A stretch of 64,000 nt of DNA from Arsenophonus apicola (GCF_020268605.1 NZ_CP084222.1:930001-994000), one strand, 5' to 3'; counted from the stretch's first letter, positions 54,136 through 64,000 are shown. A program made the numbers and translations. Notes: a model not told the origin generated them from the sequence alone.

Positions 54136-54867
54136 ATGGCAGAGTTATTATTAGGCGTTAATATTGATCATGTTGCGACAGTGCGTAATGCACGGGGAAC
54201 TCAATATCCTGATCCAATACATGCGGCATTTCTTGCTGAACAGGCGGGTGCAGATGGGATCACCGTCCATTTGCGTGAAGATCGCCGCCATATTACTGAT
54301 CGTGACGTTAAGTTACTTCGCCAAATGTTACAAACGCGGATGAATCTGGAGATGGCAATAACAGATGAGATGGTCAATATTGCCTGTCAGATCAAACCTC
54401 AATTTTGTTGCCTGGTACCAGAGCGACGTGAAGAAGTTACGACGGAAGGTGGGCTTGACGTTGTTGGCCAACAAGCGTTAGTCGCAACGGCTGTCAAACG
54501 ATTAGCCGAAGCAGGTATCACGGTTTCTTTATTCATTGCTCCTAACGATAAACAAATTGATGCGGCAGTGGAAATTGGGGCGCCCTTTATTGAAATTCAT
54601 ACCGGTGCTTATGCTGACGCTAACAGCGAGTTAAAGCAGGAAGAAGAGTTTAAACGTATCAAGCAAGCGGTAAGTTATGCTACGGCGAAAAAGCTTAAGG
54701 TCAATGCGGGTCATGGGCTAACTTACCATAATGTCCAGCGTATTGCACAGTTGCCAGATATATATGAACTTAATATTGGTCATGCGATTATTGGGCGAGC
54801 CCTTTTTAGTGGTATGGCAATGGCGGTCAGTGATATGAAGAAAATTCTTCGTGAGGCGCGTGGTTAA
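54136..54867 (+). CDS. pdxJ: pyridoxine 5'-phosphate synthase
   Basis: Final ring-closing step of vitamin B6 synthesis. 243 residues. LLGVNIDHVATVRNARGTQY, HLREDRRHITDRDV, GHGLTYHNVQ and LNIGHAIIGRALF. Overlaps acpS by one base (TAATGG). Confidence 0.98.
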   Translation: MAELLLGVNIDHVATVRNARGTQYPDPIHAAFLAEQAGADGITVHLREDRRHITDRDVKLLRQMLQTRMNLEMAITDEMVNIACQIKPQFCCLVPERREEVTTEGGLDVVGQQALVATAVKRLAEAGITVSLFIAPNDKQIDAAVEIGAPFIEIHTGAYADANSELKQEEEFKRIKQAVSYATAKKLKVNAGHGLTYHNVQRIAQLPDIYELNIGHAIIGRALFSGMAMAVSDMKKILREARG

Positions 54868-55247
54868 TGGCGATTATTGGATTGGGTACCGATTTGGTTG
54901 AAATTATACGTATAGAGCAGATTATCGAGCGTTTAGAAGAACGCCTGGCAAAACGTATATTGTCTGCTCAAGAATGGCGACAATATCAAAGTCACTCTCA
55001 GCCAGTCCGTTTTTTGGCAAAGCGCTTTGCTGTCAAAGAAGCAGCGGCAAAAGCTTTAGGAACCGGTATTCGAAATGGTTTAGCACTTAATCAATTTGAA
55101 GTTTTTAATGATGAATTAGGTAAGCCAGGGCTGAATTTGTTAGGGCAAGCAAAAATATTGGCTGATTCATTAGGTGTGCAACACATACATGTATCATTAT
55201 CTGATGAACAAAATTATGCTTGTGCCACGGTGATTATGGAAAGTTAA
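54867..55247 (+). CDS. acpS: holo-[acyl-carrier-protein] synthase
   Basis: 126 residues. GLGTDLVEIIRIEQIIERLE with the metal-binding Asp, and RFLAKRFAVKEAAAKALGTG with the Glu. Attaches phosphopantetheine to ACP. Convergent with yfhL; the ends overlap by four bases. Confidence 0.98.
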   Translation: MAIIGLGTDLVEIIRIEQIIERLEERLAKRILSAQEWRQYQSHSQPVRFLAKRFAVKEAAAKALGTGIRNGLALNQFEVFNDELGKPGLNLLGQAKILADSLGVQHIHVSLSDEQNYACATVIMES

Positions 55248-55504
55248 ATTTTATCGGCATGGTGTAATAAGACAAATTTATCCCATAATTGTTCTTCTGT
55301 TTCAGTGTTATTCGGATCTTTAATAATGGTATTGCTGATCGGACAAACGGATTGGCAAGTTGGCTTATCATAGTGGCCAATGCATTCAGTACAGAGATTG
55401 GGGTTGATTTGGTAAAATTCTTCTCCCATTGAAATCGCTTCATTAGGACATTCTGGTTCACACATATCACAGTTGATACAGCGATGAGTAATTAATAGTG
55501 ACAT
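55244..55504 (-). CDS. yfhL: 4Fe-4S ferredoxin YfhL
   Basis: 86 residues with two cluster motifs: CINCDMCEPECP and, spaced unusually, CTECIGHYDKPTCQSVCP. This Alvin-type two-cluster ferredoxin is the usual neighbour of acpS. Confidence 0.96.
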   Translation of the reverse strand: MSLLITHRCINCDMCEPECPNEAISMGEEFYQINPNLCTECIGHYDKPTCQSVCPISNTIIKDPNNTETEEQLWDKFVLLHHADKI

Positions 55505-55676
55505 TTTAAGCTTTATTTAAAATATTAGTTATATTATTAAGTAAGTAAAAAGCTGCATTTATTATTAGGCTTGAAGCGAAAATAAACACAGCTTATTTTA
55601 TATTGTCTAGCGTAAATTATCACGCTAAAACAATAATATTATTACCTTATTAACCGGTTTGCTCTTTGGCATACTG

Positions 55677-57203
55677 CTATGGTGCCATATCGGCCGGTAA
55701 TTTTGTATAGTCAATTCGTTTATTGCTAAAGTCAATGACACTATTTTGTTGTGAACAAATATCGTTTGAAATCATATTACAGGAATGGTCAATACTGGGA
55801 TGGTCAATACCTGACCATTCAGAAAATAGACTTAAAAAGTTAATTCCACTTCTGGCAGCGTTGATGTACTGCCGGTCGTTAGAATTATAAGCACTAATAA
55901 ACAGTGGTACTTCGTAATCCTGACGATATTGGTCGTTATGGGTGAGTTTAAGGTCACTCGGATTGTTTTTATTGACGAAACCCAGACCATGATCAGAAAA
56001 GTATATCATGCTCCATTTTGACTGGCTGTTAGTTAAATATTGATGAATCGTTGCTAGTAGCTTATCAGTATTTTTTATGCTCTGGATATAACATGAGATT
56101 TCTTTACTTTTATAAAAGATATCATAATGATTATCAGTTCTTACGCAGGCACGGGGATGGCTGCCAATTAAATGAACAATAATCAATTTTTTGGCAGGAG
56201 GAGCTTTGATTGCTGCCGCGATTTGCGGTAGCAATTCATCATCGTTGGTATCTTTACTATTATTATAACTTCCTCTTTTAAGGAAAAACGGCTGGTCGGC
56301 TTTTTTACCCATTGAGGCAATCGGTGTGTCATAGATACCAACCGCTCCCTGATTTGATAGCCAATAGGTGGTAAATCCCCATTTTTTAGCGAGTGCAATA
56401 ATATTATTGGCTAATTTAGGTGGCTGAGCTAGGGAATGAGTTAATGATGGTACGGTTGTTGAGGCGGCTGAAATATAATGATTAAATATAATACCATTTG
56501 CACTATCCATAAATGGGGTATTATTAATTGGAAAGCCATAAACATGCATAAAGTCACGTCTGGCGCTTTCTCCAATCACTATAACATAGGTATCATAAGG
56601 TGTGGCAGCATTGTTTGGTTGGAAATCATCTTTCTGCGCAATTAAACTAAAAAGTTTTGTCGCCTCTTGTTTAGCATAGTAAAAATCGTTGATAAATTTA
56701 ATTTCAGGATAACCACTATTTAAAATATCAAATTTACCCATTTCTTTATAATCTTTTATTGGACCATAGAGAAGAAACAGTACAAAGGTAATAAAAGCCC
56801 AAATCTTTATTTTTTTTGAGCTTTTAAGCTTAAATTTTGCACAGGAAAAACCGAACAGCAAAATAAATACTGAGCCGGCGTAAAGATAGTATGGAATATT
56901 AGTAATAAATTCTATTGCTTCATGTAAATTGGTATAAGTAACCGATGTTGCTATGGTGAGTGAGGGCGCACCGTACAGAAACCTGGCTGGAAAATATAGC
57001 GCTGCAATAACTGAGAATATGATAATAAACCCACTATATATTATCCGTAATGGACTGATAACGATGAGTAATGCGACGATACCCGCTGTATAGTTTAGCC
57101 TTGCTGGGTAGCCCATAGCATAATGAATTAGGCTGAATAATATAGTAAGGAGCAATATTTTTAGCCAAAAATACTGATTGTTATTTATTAATTTTTTTAT
57201 CAT
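55677..57203 (-). CDS. phosphoethanolamine transferase-like membrane enzyme (sulfatase fold)
   Basis: 508 residues, family length. About five N-terminal membrane helices (residues 12-30, 38-68, 75-, 105-120, 132-148), then a periplasmic alkaline-phosphatase-type domain. The nucleophile region reads VIVIGESARRDFMHVYGF, where many EptA-type enzymes have Thr at the nucleophile position; MIYFSDHGLGF gives the metal-binding Asp-His. Closest to the YhbX/CptA/EptA group; the acceptor (lipid A, core sugar or other) cannot be told. It interrupts the E. coli-like order between yfhL and tadA. Confidence 0.82.
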   Translation of the reverse strand: MIKKLINNNQYFWLKILLLTILFSLIHYAMGYPARLNYTAGIVALLIVISPLRIIYSGFIIIFSVIAALYFPARFLYGAPSLTIATSVTYTNLHEAIEFITNIPYYLYAGSVFILLFGFSCAKFKLKSSKKIKIWAFITFVLFLLYGPIKDYKEMGKFDILNSGYPEIKFINDFYYAKQEATKLFSLIAQKDDFQPNNAATPYDTYVIVIGESARRDFMHVYGFPINNTPFMDSANGIIFNHYISAASTTVPSLTHSLAQPPKLANNIIALAKKWGFTTYWLSNQGAVGIYDTPIASMGKKADQPFFLKRGSYNNSKDTNDDELLPQIAAAIKAPPAKKLIIVHLIGSHPRACVRTDNHYDIFYKSKEISCYIQSIKNTDKLLATIHQYLTNSQSKWSMIYFSDHGLGFVNKNNPSDLKLTHNDQYRQDYEVPLFISAYNSNDRQYINAARSGINFLSLFSEWSGIDHPSIDHSCNMISNDICSQQNSVIDFSNKRIDYTKLPADMAP

Positions 57204-57407
57204 TTAATATACACATGTTAAATAGGTTATTATCTTTAATTTAAAGATGTGCAAGGTCAAATAGGCTAATTTTAAGTAATAGCATAGATTATTTTACAGA
57301 TAGTTTATCAACGTGATTAACTATCTTCATTAGTTTCATTAAACCATAAATTGATATTATGTTATAACAATTTTTGTCGTGTAAGTTAATTTTTGAGGTT
57401 TTTATTC

Positions 57408-57902
57408 GTGGAGCAAGCCGAAAAAGATGTTTATTGGATGCAAAAAGCTATTTTACTCGCAGAAAATGCGCAAGCAAAAGGTGAAATTCCAGTAGGTGCA
57501 GTATTGGTACATGAAGATAAATTGATTGCAGAAGGTTGCAATCATCCTATTTCCGCTCATGATCCATGCGCTCATGCAGAAATTTTAGCTTTGCGCGCAG
57601 GTGGTCAATATTTACAAAATTATCGCTTACTTAATACTACCCTTTATGTGACACTAGAACCTTGTATTATGTGCGCTGGGGCTATGATCCATGCACGTAT
57701 TGGTCGCTTGGTTTATGGTGCCCCGGATCAAAAAACCGGTGCTGCGGGATCAGTAATTGATGTTTTTAATCATCCTGATATGAATCATCGTATTTTGGTA
57801 TTGGGAGGGATTTTGGCCGATGAATGTTCGGAGATGTTAAGTTGTTTTTTTAAACAGCGGCGAGCAGAAAAAAAGTTGGCCAAGAAAGCGCCACGTTGCT
57901 AA
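57408..57902 (+). CDS. tadA: tRNA adenosine(34) deaminase TadA
   Basis: Makes inosine-34 in tRNA-Arg(ACG). Zinc/catalytic motif DPCAHAEILALR and LEPCIMCAGAMIHARIG. 164 residues from the GTG that follows GAGG; a TTG five codons upstream is an alternative. Confidence 0.96.
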   Translation: MEQAEKDVYWMQKAILLAENAQAKGEIPVGAVLVHEDKLIAEGCNHPISAHDPCAHAEILALRAGGQYLQNYRLLNTTLYVTLEPCIMCAGAMIHARIGRLVYGAPDQKTGAAGSVIDVFNHPDMNHRILVLGGILADECSEMLSCFFKQRRAEKKLAKKAPRC

Positions 57903-57908
57903 ATTAAA

Positions 57909-57944
57909 TCTGCCTAAGTAGCTTAGTGAGGCTACTTAGGCAGA
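57909..57944. terminator. hairpin between tadA and mltF
   Basis: 14-bp perfect stem TCTGCCTAAGTAGC / GCTACTTAGGCAGA with an 8-base loop between convergent genes; on the minus strand it is followed by TTTAATTT. Confidence 0.85.
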
Positions 57945-57981
57945 AATAGAGGCTAATACTATTTAGTGATTTTTGGCTAAA

Positions 57982-59433
57982 TTAATCACTACTCTCTTTT
58001 TTGCTACTGGTTCTAGAGAATAAAAGAGGATCCCTGGCAGCAAGCTGCATATTTTGATTCATTTCCTTATTCTGTAGGTAACCCACCAAGCTCTGGTGAT
58101 AACGGCGAATATTTTCCACATAGCGATAGGCTTCATAACCACGCGCATAACCGTAAGTTAATTTAGCAAAATATTTTTTCTTGCTAAGTAAGGGAAGTCT
58201 GGCTTTTACATCTAACCAACTGTCTGGATCACCGCCTTGCATGCGTGTCAGTTTCCTGGCATCAAGCATATGTCCCAACCCCATATTATAAGCTGATAAT
58301 GCAAACCAAATGCGATCATCAGGCGCAATAGTGGTTGGTAAGCGTGAAATTAGGTATTGTAAATAAGCGGCGCCACCTTTAATACTTTCCTCTGGATCCA
58401 GCCTATCTGACACACCCATAGTTTGTGCAGTAGGAACCGTTAGCATCATCAAACCACGAACCCCAGTTGGTGATGTGGCAAGTGGATCCCAGTGTGATTC
58501 CTGCCAGGAAATTGCTGCGAGTAGACGCCAATCCATATTTTCTGCATATTTTTTAAACAGATGTTTATAGGTTGGCAAAGTTTTATTAATCGCAGTAATA
58601 AAAGTAAGCGTATCAAAATAATCAAAGCTAGCTACATGGCCAAAATATTTTTCATCTAGGCGTGTTAAAAGTTCTTCTTCTTTGCTTTTATTGAAGAAGT
58701 CTAACATTGCTGCATTTAGACTATTATCTTTTGAACGTTTCATATACCAATTAAGGCTATGATCGTCGCTAACATTAAAAGCTACCGCAATGTTTGGATG
58801 AATACGTTGCTGCATGGCGACGACAATAGAGTTTTCTATAGTATAATCAATTTTCCCTTCGGCTAGCAGTTGTAATAACTCAGTCGCATTATAATGACTG
58901 GTTTCTTCCCATTGAAGATTAGGATATTTTTGCTTCAACCGTTGCAATGTACTAGCGTGTACTGAATCAATGGCAACGACAAACTTGCCTTTTACATCAT
59001 TCAAGGATCGTGGACGATTTATCCCTTTACGATAAATCAGTTGTTGTGAAACGGTATAGTAGGCAGGGCCCGGCTGTGCTTTATCGAGGCGCTTCTCATT
59101 GTAAAGAAGTCCTGCAGTAATGAAGTCACTATTACCGTTTTCAAGATCATTAAAAAGTTGATTGATATTTGAACGTACATTGATACGTAGCTTTACGCCA
59201 AGGTAATCGGCAAAGCGTTTAGTCAGTTCGTAATCAAATCCGCTTGCTTCTTGCTTATCGTTAAAGGACATAAGTGGTGAATTAATGGTACTTACACGTA
59301 GTTCACCACGAGAAATAATTCTCTTCACCTGGTCTTGCTGCTGGTTGGGCCACTCAATATTAAGTGCAATGACACCAACAGAAATTATAGAGACGATAAC
59401 GATAACAAGATAATTAATTCTAATATTAATCAA
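57982..59433 (-). CDS. mltF: membrane-bound lytic transglycosylase F
   Basis: 483 residues. N-terminal membrane/signal segment (LVIVIVSIISVGVIALNI), a solute-binding-like domain (about 40-270) and a C-terminal lysozyme-like domain with the catalytic Glu in LLAAISWQESHWDPLATSPT. Cleaves peptidoglycan. Divergent from purL, the E. coli arrangement. Confidence 0.96.
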   Translation of the reverse strand: MINIRINYLVIVIVSIISVGVIALNIEWPNQQQDQVKRIISRGELRVSTINSPLMSFNDKQEASGFDYELTKRFADYLGVKLRINVRSNINQLFNDLENGNSDFITAGLLYNEKRLDKAQPGPAYYTVSQQLIYRKGINRPRSLNDVKGKFVVAIDSVHASTLQRLKQKYPNLQWEETSHYNATELLQLLAEGKIDYTIENSIVVAMQQRIHPNIAVAFNVSDDHSLNWYMKRSKDNSLNAAMLDFFNKSKEEELLTRLDEKYFGHVASFDYFDTLTFITAINKTLPTYKHLFKKYAENMDWRLLAAISWQESHWDPLATSPTGVRGLMMLTVPTAQTMGVSDRLDPEESIKGGAAYLQYLISRLPTTIAPDDRIWFALSAYNMGLGHMLDARKLTRMQGGDPDSWLDVKARLPLLSKKKYFAKLTYGYARGYEAYRYVENIRRYHQSLVGYLQNKEMNQNMQLAARDPLLFSRTSSKKESSD

Positions 59434-59595
59434 ATGGTTATATCTCGTTAGTTAAACATATTATCTTAATTAAAATGACCAAATTATGGTCAATTTTTTA
59501 AGAGCCCGACATTTTGCTTAACAAAAAAAGGATTTGCAACGTAATTTAATCTATTTTACATATCTTTAACATTTCCCAGTGAGTGATAAATGTTC

Positions 59596-59611
59596 ACGCA
59601 AACGGTTTCGT
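59596..59611 (+). promoter_or_regulatory. PurR operator of purL
   Basis: ACGCAAACGGTTTCGT, matching the PurR palindrome and, from memory, the E. coli purL operator. It lies about 88 bases before purL. Confidence 0.9.
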
Positions 59612-59698
59612 AACGGCTCATGATGCTTTATAATAGTCAGCCAGTTTTCCTGATACTTATCTTCAGGCCAGCTTTATAAGTTAAGAGAATCTATTACT

Positions 59699-62600
59699 AT
59701 GGAACTTCTGCGTGGCTCACCCGCTTTATCGACATTTCGCATTACTAAGCTTCTTTCTTTATGCCAACAACAACAACTGCCGGTTATTGACATTTATGCT
59801 GAATATGTACACTTTGCTGAACTTGGTGCGCCATTAAATCAGGAAGATCGACAAAAACTGAGTCAATTGCTCCATTATGGCCCTTCATTAACTGAGCAAC
59901 AGCCTAAGGGCCAGTTACTCTTAGTTACTCCACGGCCAGGCACTATTTCACCTTGGTCTTCAAAGGCAACGGATATTGCTCATAACTGTGGATTACAGCA
60001 GGTGATCCGGCTTGAGCGTGGCATTGCTTATTATATTATTTGTTCTGCGCCATTGGATATATCACAATTGGATGATTTATCTGTCATTTTGCATGATCGT
60101 ATGGTTGAAGCTGTTTGGACTTCTTTTGAACAGGTAAAATCCCTCTTTATGCACCATAAGCCGGCGCCGATGGTAACGATAGAAATATTAAAAAATGGTC
60201 GTCGTGCACTGGAATTGGCAAATACTGAATTAGGGTTAGCGTTAGCCACAGATGAGATTGATTATTTAATGCATGCCTTTCAAGCATTAGGCCGGGATCC
60301 AACGGATGTTGAGCTCTATATGTTTGCACAAGCTAATTCAGAACATTGTCGGCATAAAATTTTTAATGCCAGTTGGGTTATTGATGGTAAATCTCAACCT
60401 AATTCTTTGTTTAGCATGATAAAAAATACTTATCAACAAACCCCTGATTATATTTTATCGGCATATAAAGATAACGCTGCCGTAATGGAAGGATCGAATA
60501 TCGGGCGTTTTTTTCCTGATCCAGTAACCGGTAAGTATGATTATCATCATGAAAATGCGCATATTTTGATGAAAGTAGAGACGCACAACCACCCGACTGC
60601 CATTTCTCCTTGGCCAGGAGCTGCAACCGGTTCGGGTGGAGAAATACGCGATGAAGGTGCAACTGGACGTGGTGCAAAGCCTAAAGCAGGCTTGGTTGGA
60701 TTTGCAGTTTCTAACTTACGTATTCCAGGCTTTAAACAACCTTGGGAACAAAATTTTGGCAAACCGCAACGTATTGTTAGTGCGCTGGATATTATGCTTG
60801 ATGGGCCATTAGGGGGCGCCGCTTTTAATAATGAATTTGGGCGACCCGCTTTGTTAGGTTATTTTCGTACTTATGAACAACAAGTGGATAGTCATAATGG
60901 AGCAGAATTACGTGGCTACCACAAACCGATTATGTTAGCGGGTGGTATAGGTAATATTCGGGCAGAACATATTCAAAAAGGGAATATACCCGTTGGCGCT
61001 AAATTAATTGTATTAGGCGGCCCGTCAATGAATATTGGACTGGGAGGCGGCGCAGCTTCATCGATGACTTCCGGGCAGTCTGATATTGATCTTGATTTCG
61101 CCTCGGTACAACGTGATAACCCTGAAATGGAGCGTCGTTGCCAAGAGGTTATTGATCGTTGCTGGCAGTTAGGTAAGGATAATCCGATCCTATTTATCCA
61201 TGATGTAGGCGCGGGAGGGCTTTCTAATGCCATGCCTGAGCTCGTGAATGATGCGGGTCGCGGGGGAGTATTTGAACTACGCCAAATATTGAATGATGAA
61301 CCAGGTATGGATCCACGTCAGATTTGGTGTAATGAATCTCAAGAGCGCTATGTATTGGCAGTGTTACCTGAACAACTTCCTTTATTTGAGTCTATTTGTC
61401 GTCGAGAACGCGCGCCATATGCTGTAGTTGGTGAAGCAACGGAAAATCGGGATTTGGTTCTTAATGATAGTTATTTTAAAAACCAGCCTATTTGCATGCC
61501 GCTTGATGTTTTGTTAGGTAAAGCACCCAAGATGCAACGTGACGTTAGTTCTCAATATGCAGCCGGTAAACCGATTAATCGCGAGACGATAACTCTAACA
61601 GAAGCAGTTAAACGGGTATTACATTTACCCGCTGTCGCAGAGAAAACTTTTCTGATTACTATTGGTGATCGAAGTGTTACCGGAATGGTGGCGCGAGATC
61701 AAATGGTGGGGCCTTGGCAGATCCCGGTTGCTGATTGTGCGGTCACGACTGCTAGTTTAGACAGTTATTATGGTGAAGCTATGTCTATCGGTGAGCGCTC
61801 ACCAATAGCACTTTTGGACTATGCGGCATCTAGCCGGATGGCGGTTGGAGAAGCGTTAACCAATATCGCTTCTGCTTATGTTCAGGAGCTAAAACGGGTG
61901 AAGCTTTCCGCTAATTGGATGGTCGCCGCGGGACATCCTGGTGAAGATGCAGGTTTGTATCAAGCTGTGAAGGCGATTGGTGAAGAGCTATGTCCAGCAT
62001 TAGGTTTAACCATCCCGGTTGGTAAAGATTCAATGTCAATGAAGACCACCTGGCATGAAGGCGAACAGATTTGTGAGATGACCGCGCCACTTTCTGTTGT
62101 TATTACGGCTTTTTCTCGGGTTGAAGATGTTCGTTTAACGGTTACACCTGAACTGAAAAGTGATCAAGATAATGCATTATTATTAATAGATCTCGGCCAG
62201 GGGCATAATGCATTGGGTGGTTCAGCATTGGCGCAGGTTTATCAGCAATTAGGTGATCATGCACCGGATGTGCGTGATGCTAACTTATTAAGAGGCTTTT
62301 TTAATGCGATTCAGGCGCTTATAAAAGAACAAAAATTATTAGCTTATCATGATCGCTCTGATGGTGGCCTATTTGTTACATTAGCTGAAATGGCATTTGC
62401 TGGTCACTGTGGTTTGAATATTGATATCGGTCATTGTGATAAAGATATTCTTGCGGCTTTATTCAGTGAAGAATTAGGTGCAGTCATCCAAGTCAAGCAA
62501 GCGGATAGGGAAATGGTGGAAGCTTGTTTAGCTGAGCATGGATTGGCTGAGTGTGTTCAGTATATTGGTATGGCAATTAATGACGATATTGTTGCTATCA

Positions 62601-63589
62601 ACAGCCATGGCAAAGAAATTTATCGTGAAAAGCGTAGTCAATTGCGATTATGGTGGGCTGAGACCAGTTGGCAAATGCAACGTTTACGAGATAATCCTGA
62701 GTGTGCCGATCAAGAACATCAAGCTAAACAAGATCTGACAGATCCGGGATTGAATGTAAAATTAAATTTTGATCCAGCAGATGACATTGCTGCGCCCTAT
62801 ATTATGACAAACCGCTCACCAAAAGTGGCTGTTTTACGTGAACAGGGGGTCAATTCCCATATTGAAATGGCGGCTGCATTTTATCGTGCAGGTTTTACTG
62901 CCATCGATGTGCATATGAGTGATTTGTTAGCTGGTAGAGTAACACTCGCTGATTTTCAGCTGTTAGTTGCCTGTGGCGGCTTTTCTTATGGTGATGTATT
63001 GGGTGCCGGAGAAGGCTGGGCAAAATCAATTTTATTCAATTCACGTGTACATGACGAATTTGCTGACTTTTTTACTCGCTCTGATACTTTATCTTTAGGC
63101 ATATGTAATGGGTGTCAAATGATGTCTAATCTCCATCAGTTAATTCCAGGTGCTGAACATTGGCCACGATTTGTACGTAATCGTTCAGAGCGGTTTGAAG
63201 CGCGTTTTAGCTTGGTAAAAGTGATGGAAAGTCCTTCGCTATTTTTACAAGATATAGCCGGTTGCCAGCTACCAATAGCGGTTTCTCATGGTGAGGGACA
63301 AGTTGAGATGCGTAACATGGCTGATGTTAACCAGTTGGAAAAAAATCATTTAGTCGCGCTACGCTTTGTTGATAATTATGGTCAGGTTACTCAACAGTAT
63401 CCTGCAAATCCAAATGGTTCGATTAATGGTATTACTGCGGTGACGAGCTTAGATGGGCGGGCGACTATCATGATGCCGCATCCGGAGCGAGTATTTCGTA
63501 CAGTTAGCCATTCCTGGCATCCACCAGAGTGGGGCGAAGATAGCCCCTGGATGCGTATTTTCCGTAATGCTCGTCGTCAGTTGGGTTAA
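59699..63589 (+). CDS. purL: phosphoribosylformylglycinamidine synthase
   Basis: Fourth step of purine synthesis. 1296 residues, full single-chain form. N-terminal MELLRGSPALSTFRITKLLS, synthetase motifs (QANSEHCRHKIFNASWVIDG; VETHNHPTAISPWPGAATGS), and a C-terminal class I glutamine amidotransferase domain with the catalytic Cys in LGICNGCQMMSNL and His/Glu in MMPHPERVFR. No frameshift over almost 3.9 kb. Confidence 0.99.
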   Translation: MELLRGSPALSTFRITKLLSLCQQQQLPVIDIYAEYVHFAELGAPLNQEDRQKLSQLLHYGPSLTEQQPKGQLLLVTPRPGTISPWSSKATDIAHNCGLQQVIRLERGIAYYIICSAPLDISQLDDLSVILHDRMVEAVWTSFEQVKSLFMHHKPAPMVTIEILKNGRRALELANTELGLALATDEIDYLMHAFQALGRDPTDVELYMFAQANSEHCRHKIFNASWVIDGKSQPNSLFSMIKNTYQQTPDYILSAYKDNAAVMEGSNIGRFFPDPVTGKYDYHHENAHILMKVETHNHPTAISPWPGAATGSGGEIRDEGATGRGAKPKAGLVGFAVSNLRIPGFKQPWEQNFGKPQRIVSALDIMLDGPLGGAAFNNEFGRPALLGYFRTYEQQVDSHNGAELRGYHKPIMLAGGIGNIRAEHIQKGNIPVGAKLIVLGGPSMNIGLGGGAASSMTSGQSDIDLDFASVQRDNPEMERRCQEVIDRCWQLGKDNPILFIHDVGAGGLSNAMPELVNDAGRGGVFELRQILNDEPGMDPRQIWCNESQERYVLAVLPEQLPLFESICRRERAPYAVVGEATENRDLVLNDSYFKNQPICMPLDVLLGKAPKMQRDVSSQYAAGKPINRETITLTEAVKRVLHLPAVAEKTFLITIGDRSVTGMVARDQMVGPWQIPVADCAVTTASLDSYYGEAMSIGERSPIALLDYAASSRMAVGEALTNIASAYVQELKRVKLSANWMVAAGHPGEDAGLYQAVKAIGEELCPALGLTIPVGKDSMSMKTTWHEGEQICEMTAPLSVVITAFSRVEDVRLTVTPELKSDQDNALLLIDLGQGHNALGGSALAQVYQQLGDHAPDVRDANLLRGFFNAIQALIKEQKLLAYHDRSDGGLFVTLAEMAFAGHCGLNIDIGHCDKDILAALFSEELGAVIQVKQADREMVEACLAEHGLAECVQYIGMAINDDIVAINSHGKEIYREKRSQLRLWWAETSWQMQRLRDNPECADQEHQAKQDLTDPGLNVKLNFDPADDIAAPYIMTNRSPKVAVLREQGVNSHIEMAAAFYRAGFTAIDVHMSDLLAGRVTLADFQLLVACGGFSYGDVLGAGEGWAKSILFNSRVHDEFADFFTRSDTLSLGICNGCQMMSNLHQLIPGAEHWPRFVRNRSERFEARFSLVKVMESPSLFLQDIAGCQLPIAVSHGEGQVEMRNMADVNQLEKNHLVALRFVDNYGQVTQQYPANPNGSINGITAVTSLDGRATIMMPHPERVFRTVSHSWHPPEWGEDSPWMRIFRNARRQLG

Positions 63590-64000
63590 TTAGATATTTT
63601 CTTCTGTGGCTAATTTTAGTGATAAAAAAATGGTTAGAGATAGGCGATAAAATGTAACGATAATTTTTTGATTGAAAATAAGTAGAATAGGTTTGATGAT
63701 CAGCTAAATTTAGTTGAAACTCAATGTTAATTATTATTAAAATTAATTAATAATTGGTTAAATTGTTGGTTAAGTTCTCTAACTGTCGCTAATTGACAAG
63801 TAATCAAAATAAATTGTCTCAAAACGGAGACATTTAATTGTATGATTTTTTATTATTATCTCATTCACTCTATGAAATGTCGCAAATAGGCGACATTTTT
63901 ACTAAAATAGAGGCATTAAATTTAACGAAACACCATTTTAAAACCTTAAAAATTTTATTTTTTATTAAATTTCAATCAATTATAATTTCTTTTAAAAAGA
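63590..64000. other. intergenic region after purL with two hairpins
   Basis: 411 AT-rich bases with no supported gene. A small hairpin TGTCTC / GAGACA lies at 63815-63832, and a terminator-like stem AATGTCGC / GCGACATT followed by T5 at 63876-63900. The second is far (about 290 bases) from the purL stop, so it may serve another transcript or a small RNA. Confidence 0.55.

Overview
The window comes from an AT-rich gammaproteobacterium of the Enterobacterales. The housekeeping proteins (RpoD, SrmB, RNase III, PurL, tmRNA) read almost residue for residue like enterobacterial ones. Base composition and protein character suggest Morganellaceae (Proteus/Providencia/Arsenophonus side), possibly an insect-associated lineage; that placement is inference from memory, not a search.

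Layout. (1) 1-3415: 3' part of dnaG, then rpoD with its terminator. (2) 3694-3791: the 3' half of a tRNA-Ile(CAU) gene on the minus strand, which is an attachment-site remnant. (3) 3901-31282: a P2/HP1-type temperate prophage. It holds integrase, a BRCT-domain protein, a CI repressor facing Cox/CII across a repeat-containing operator region, small early genes, a rolling-circle replication protein A, a LexA-controlled small gene, Ogr, the P2-type head genes Q-P-O-N-M-L, tail-completion genes, an HP1/K139-type sheath and tube, a lysis cassette, a programmed-frameshift tail chaperone, tape measure, baseplate, fibre and hub/spike. (4) 31298-35133: an accessory arm with two copies of a ~167-bp repeat, a HigBA toxin-antitoxin pair, a small possible ribbon-helix-helix gene, three copies of a C4-like structured RNA and two antirepressor-type Bro-N proteins fused to an Ogr-type zinc finger. 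(5) 35227-64000: the conserved enterobacterial block ssrA-smpB-ratA-rnfH-bamE-recN-nadK-grpE, ung-grcA-srmB-nadB, rpoE-rseABC-lepA-lepB-rnc-era-recO-pdxJ-acpS-yfhL, a phosphoethanolamine-transferase-like gene, tadA-mltF-purL.

The host genes look intact and keep their classical control sites: LexA boxes at recN, sigma-32 promoter at grpE, FNR site at grcA, sigma-E promoter at rpoE, PurR operator at purL. The prophage does not look intact. Holin, endolysin, tape measure and one baseplate gene each carry small indels, several in A/T runs, so it is probably decaying although its regulatory and head genes are open. The left end sits in a tRNA-Ile gene next to rpoD, the right end abuts the 3' end of ssrA, and no second copy of the tRNA core was found. 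This suggests that prophage recombination joined two loci that lie far apart in E. coli.

The most unusual content is the right arm: C4-like RNA plus Bro-N/Ogr-finger fusion cassettes in tandem, with compensatory base changes between RNA copies and one antirepressor that has lost a zinc-ligand cysteine.
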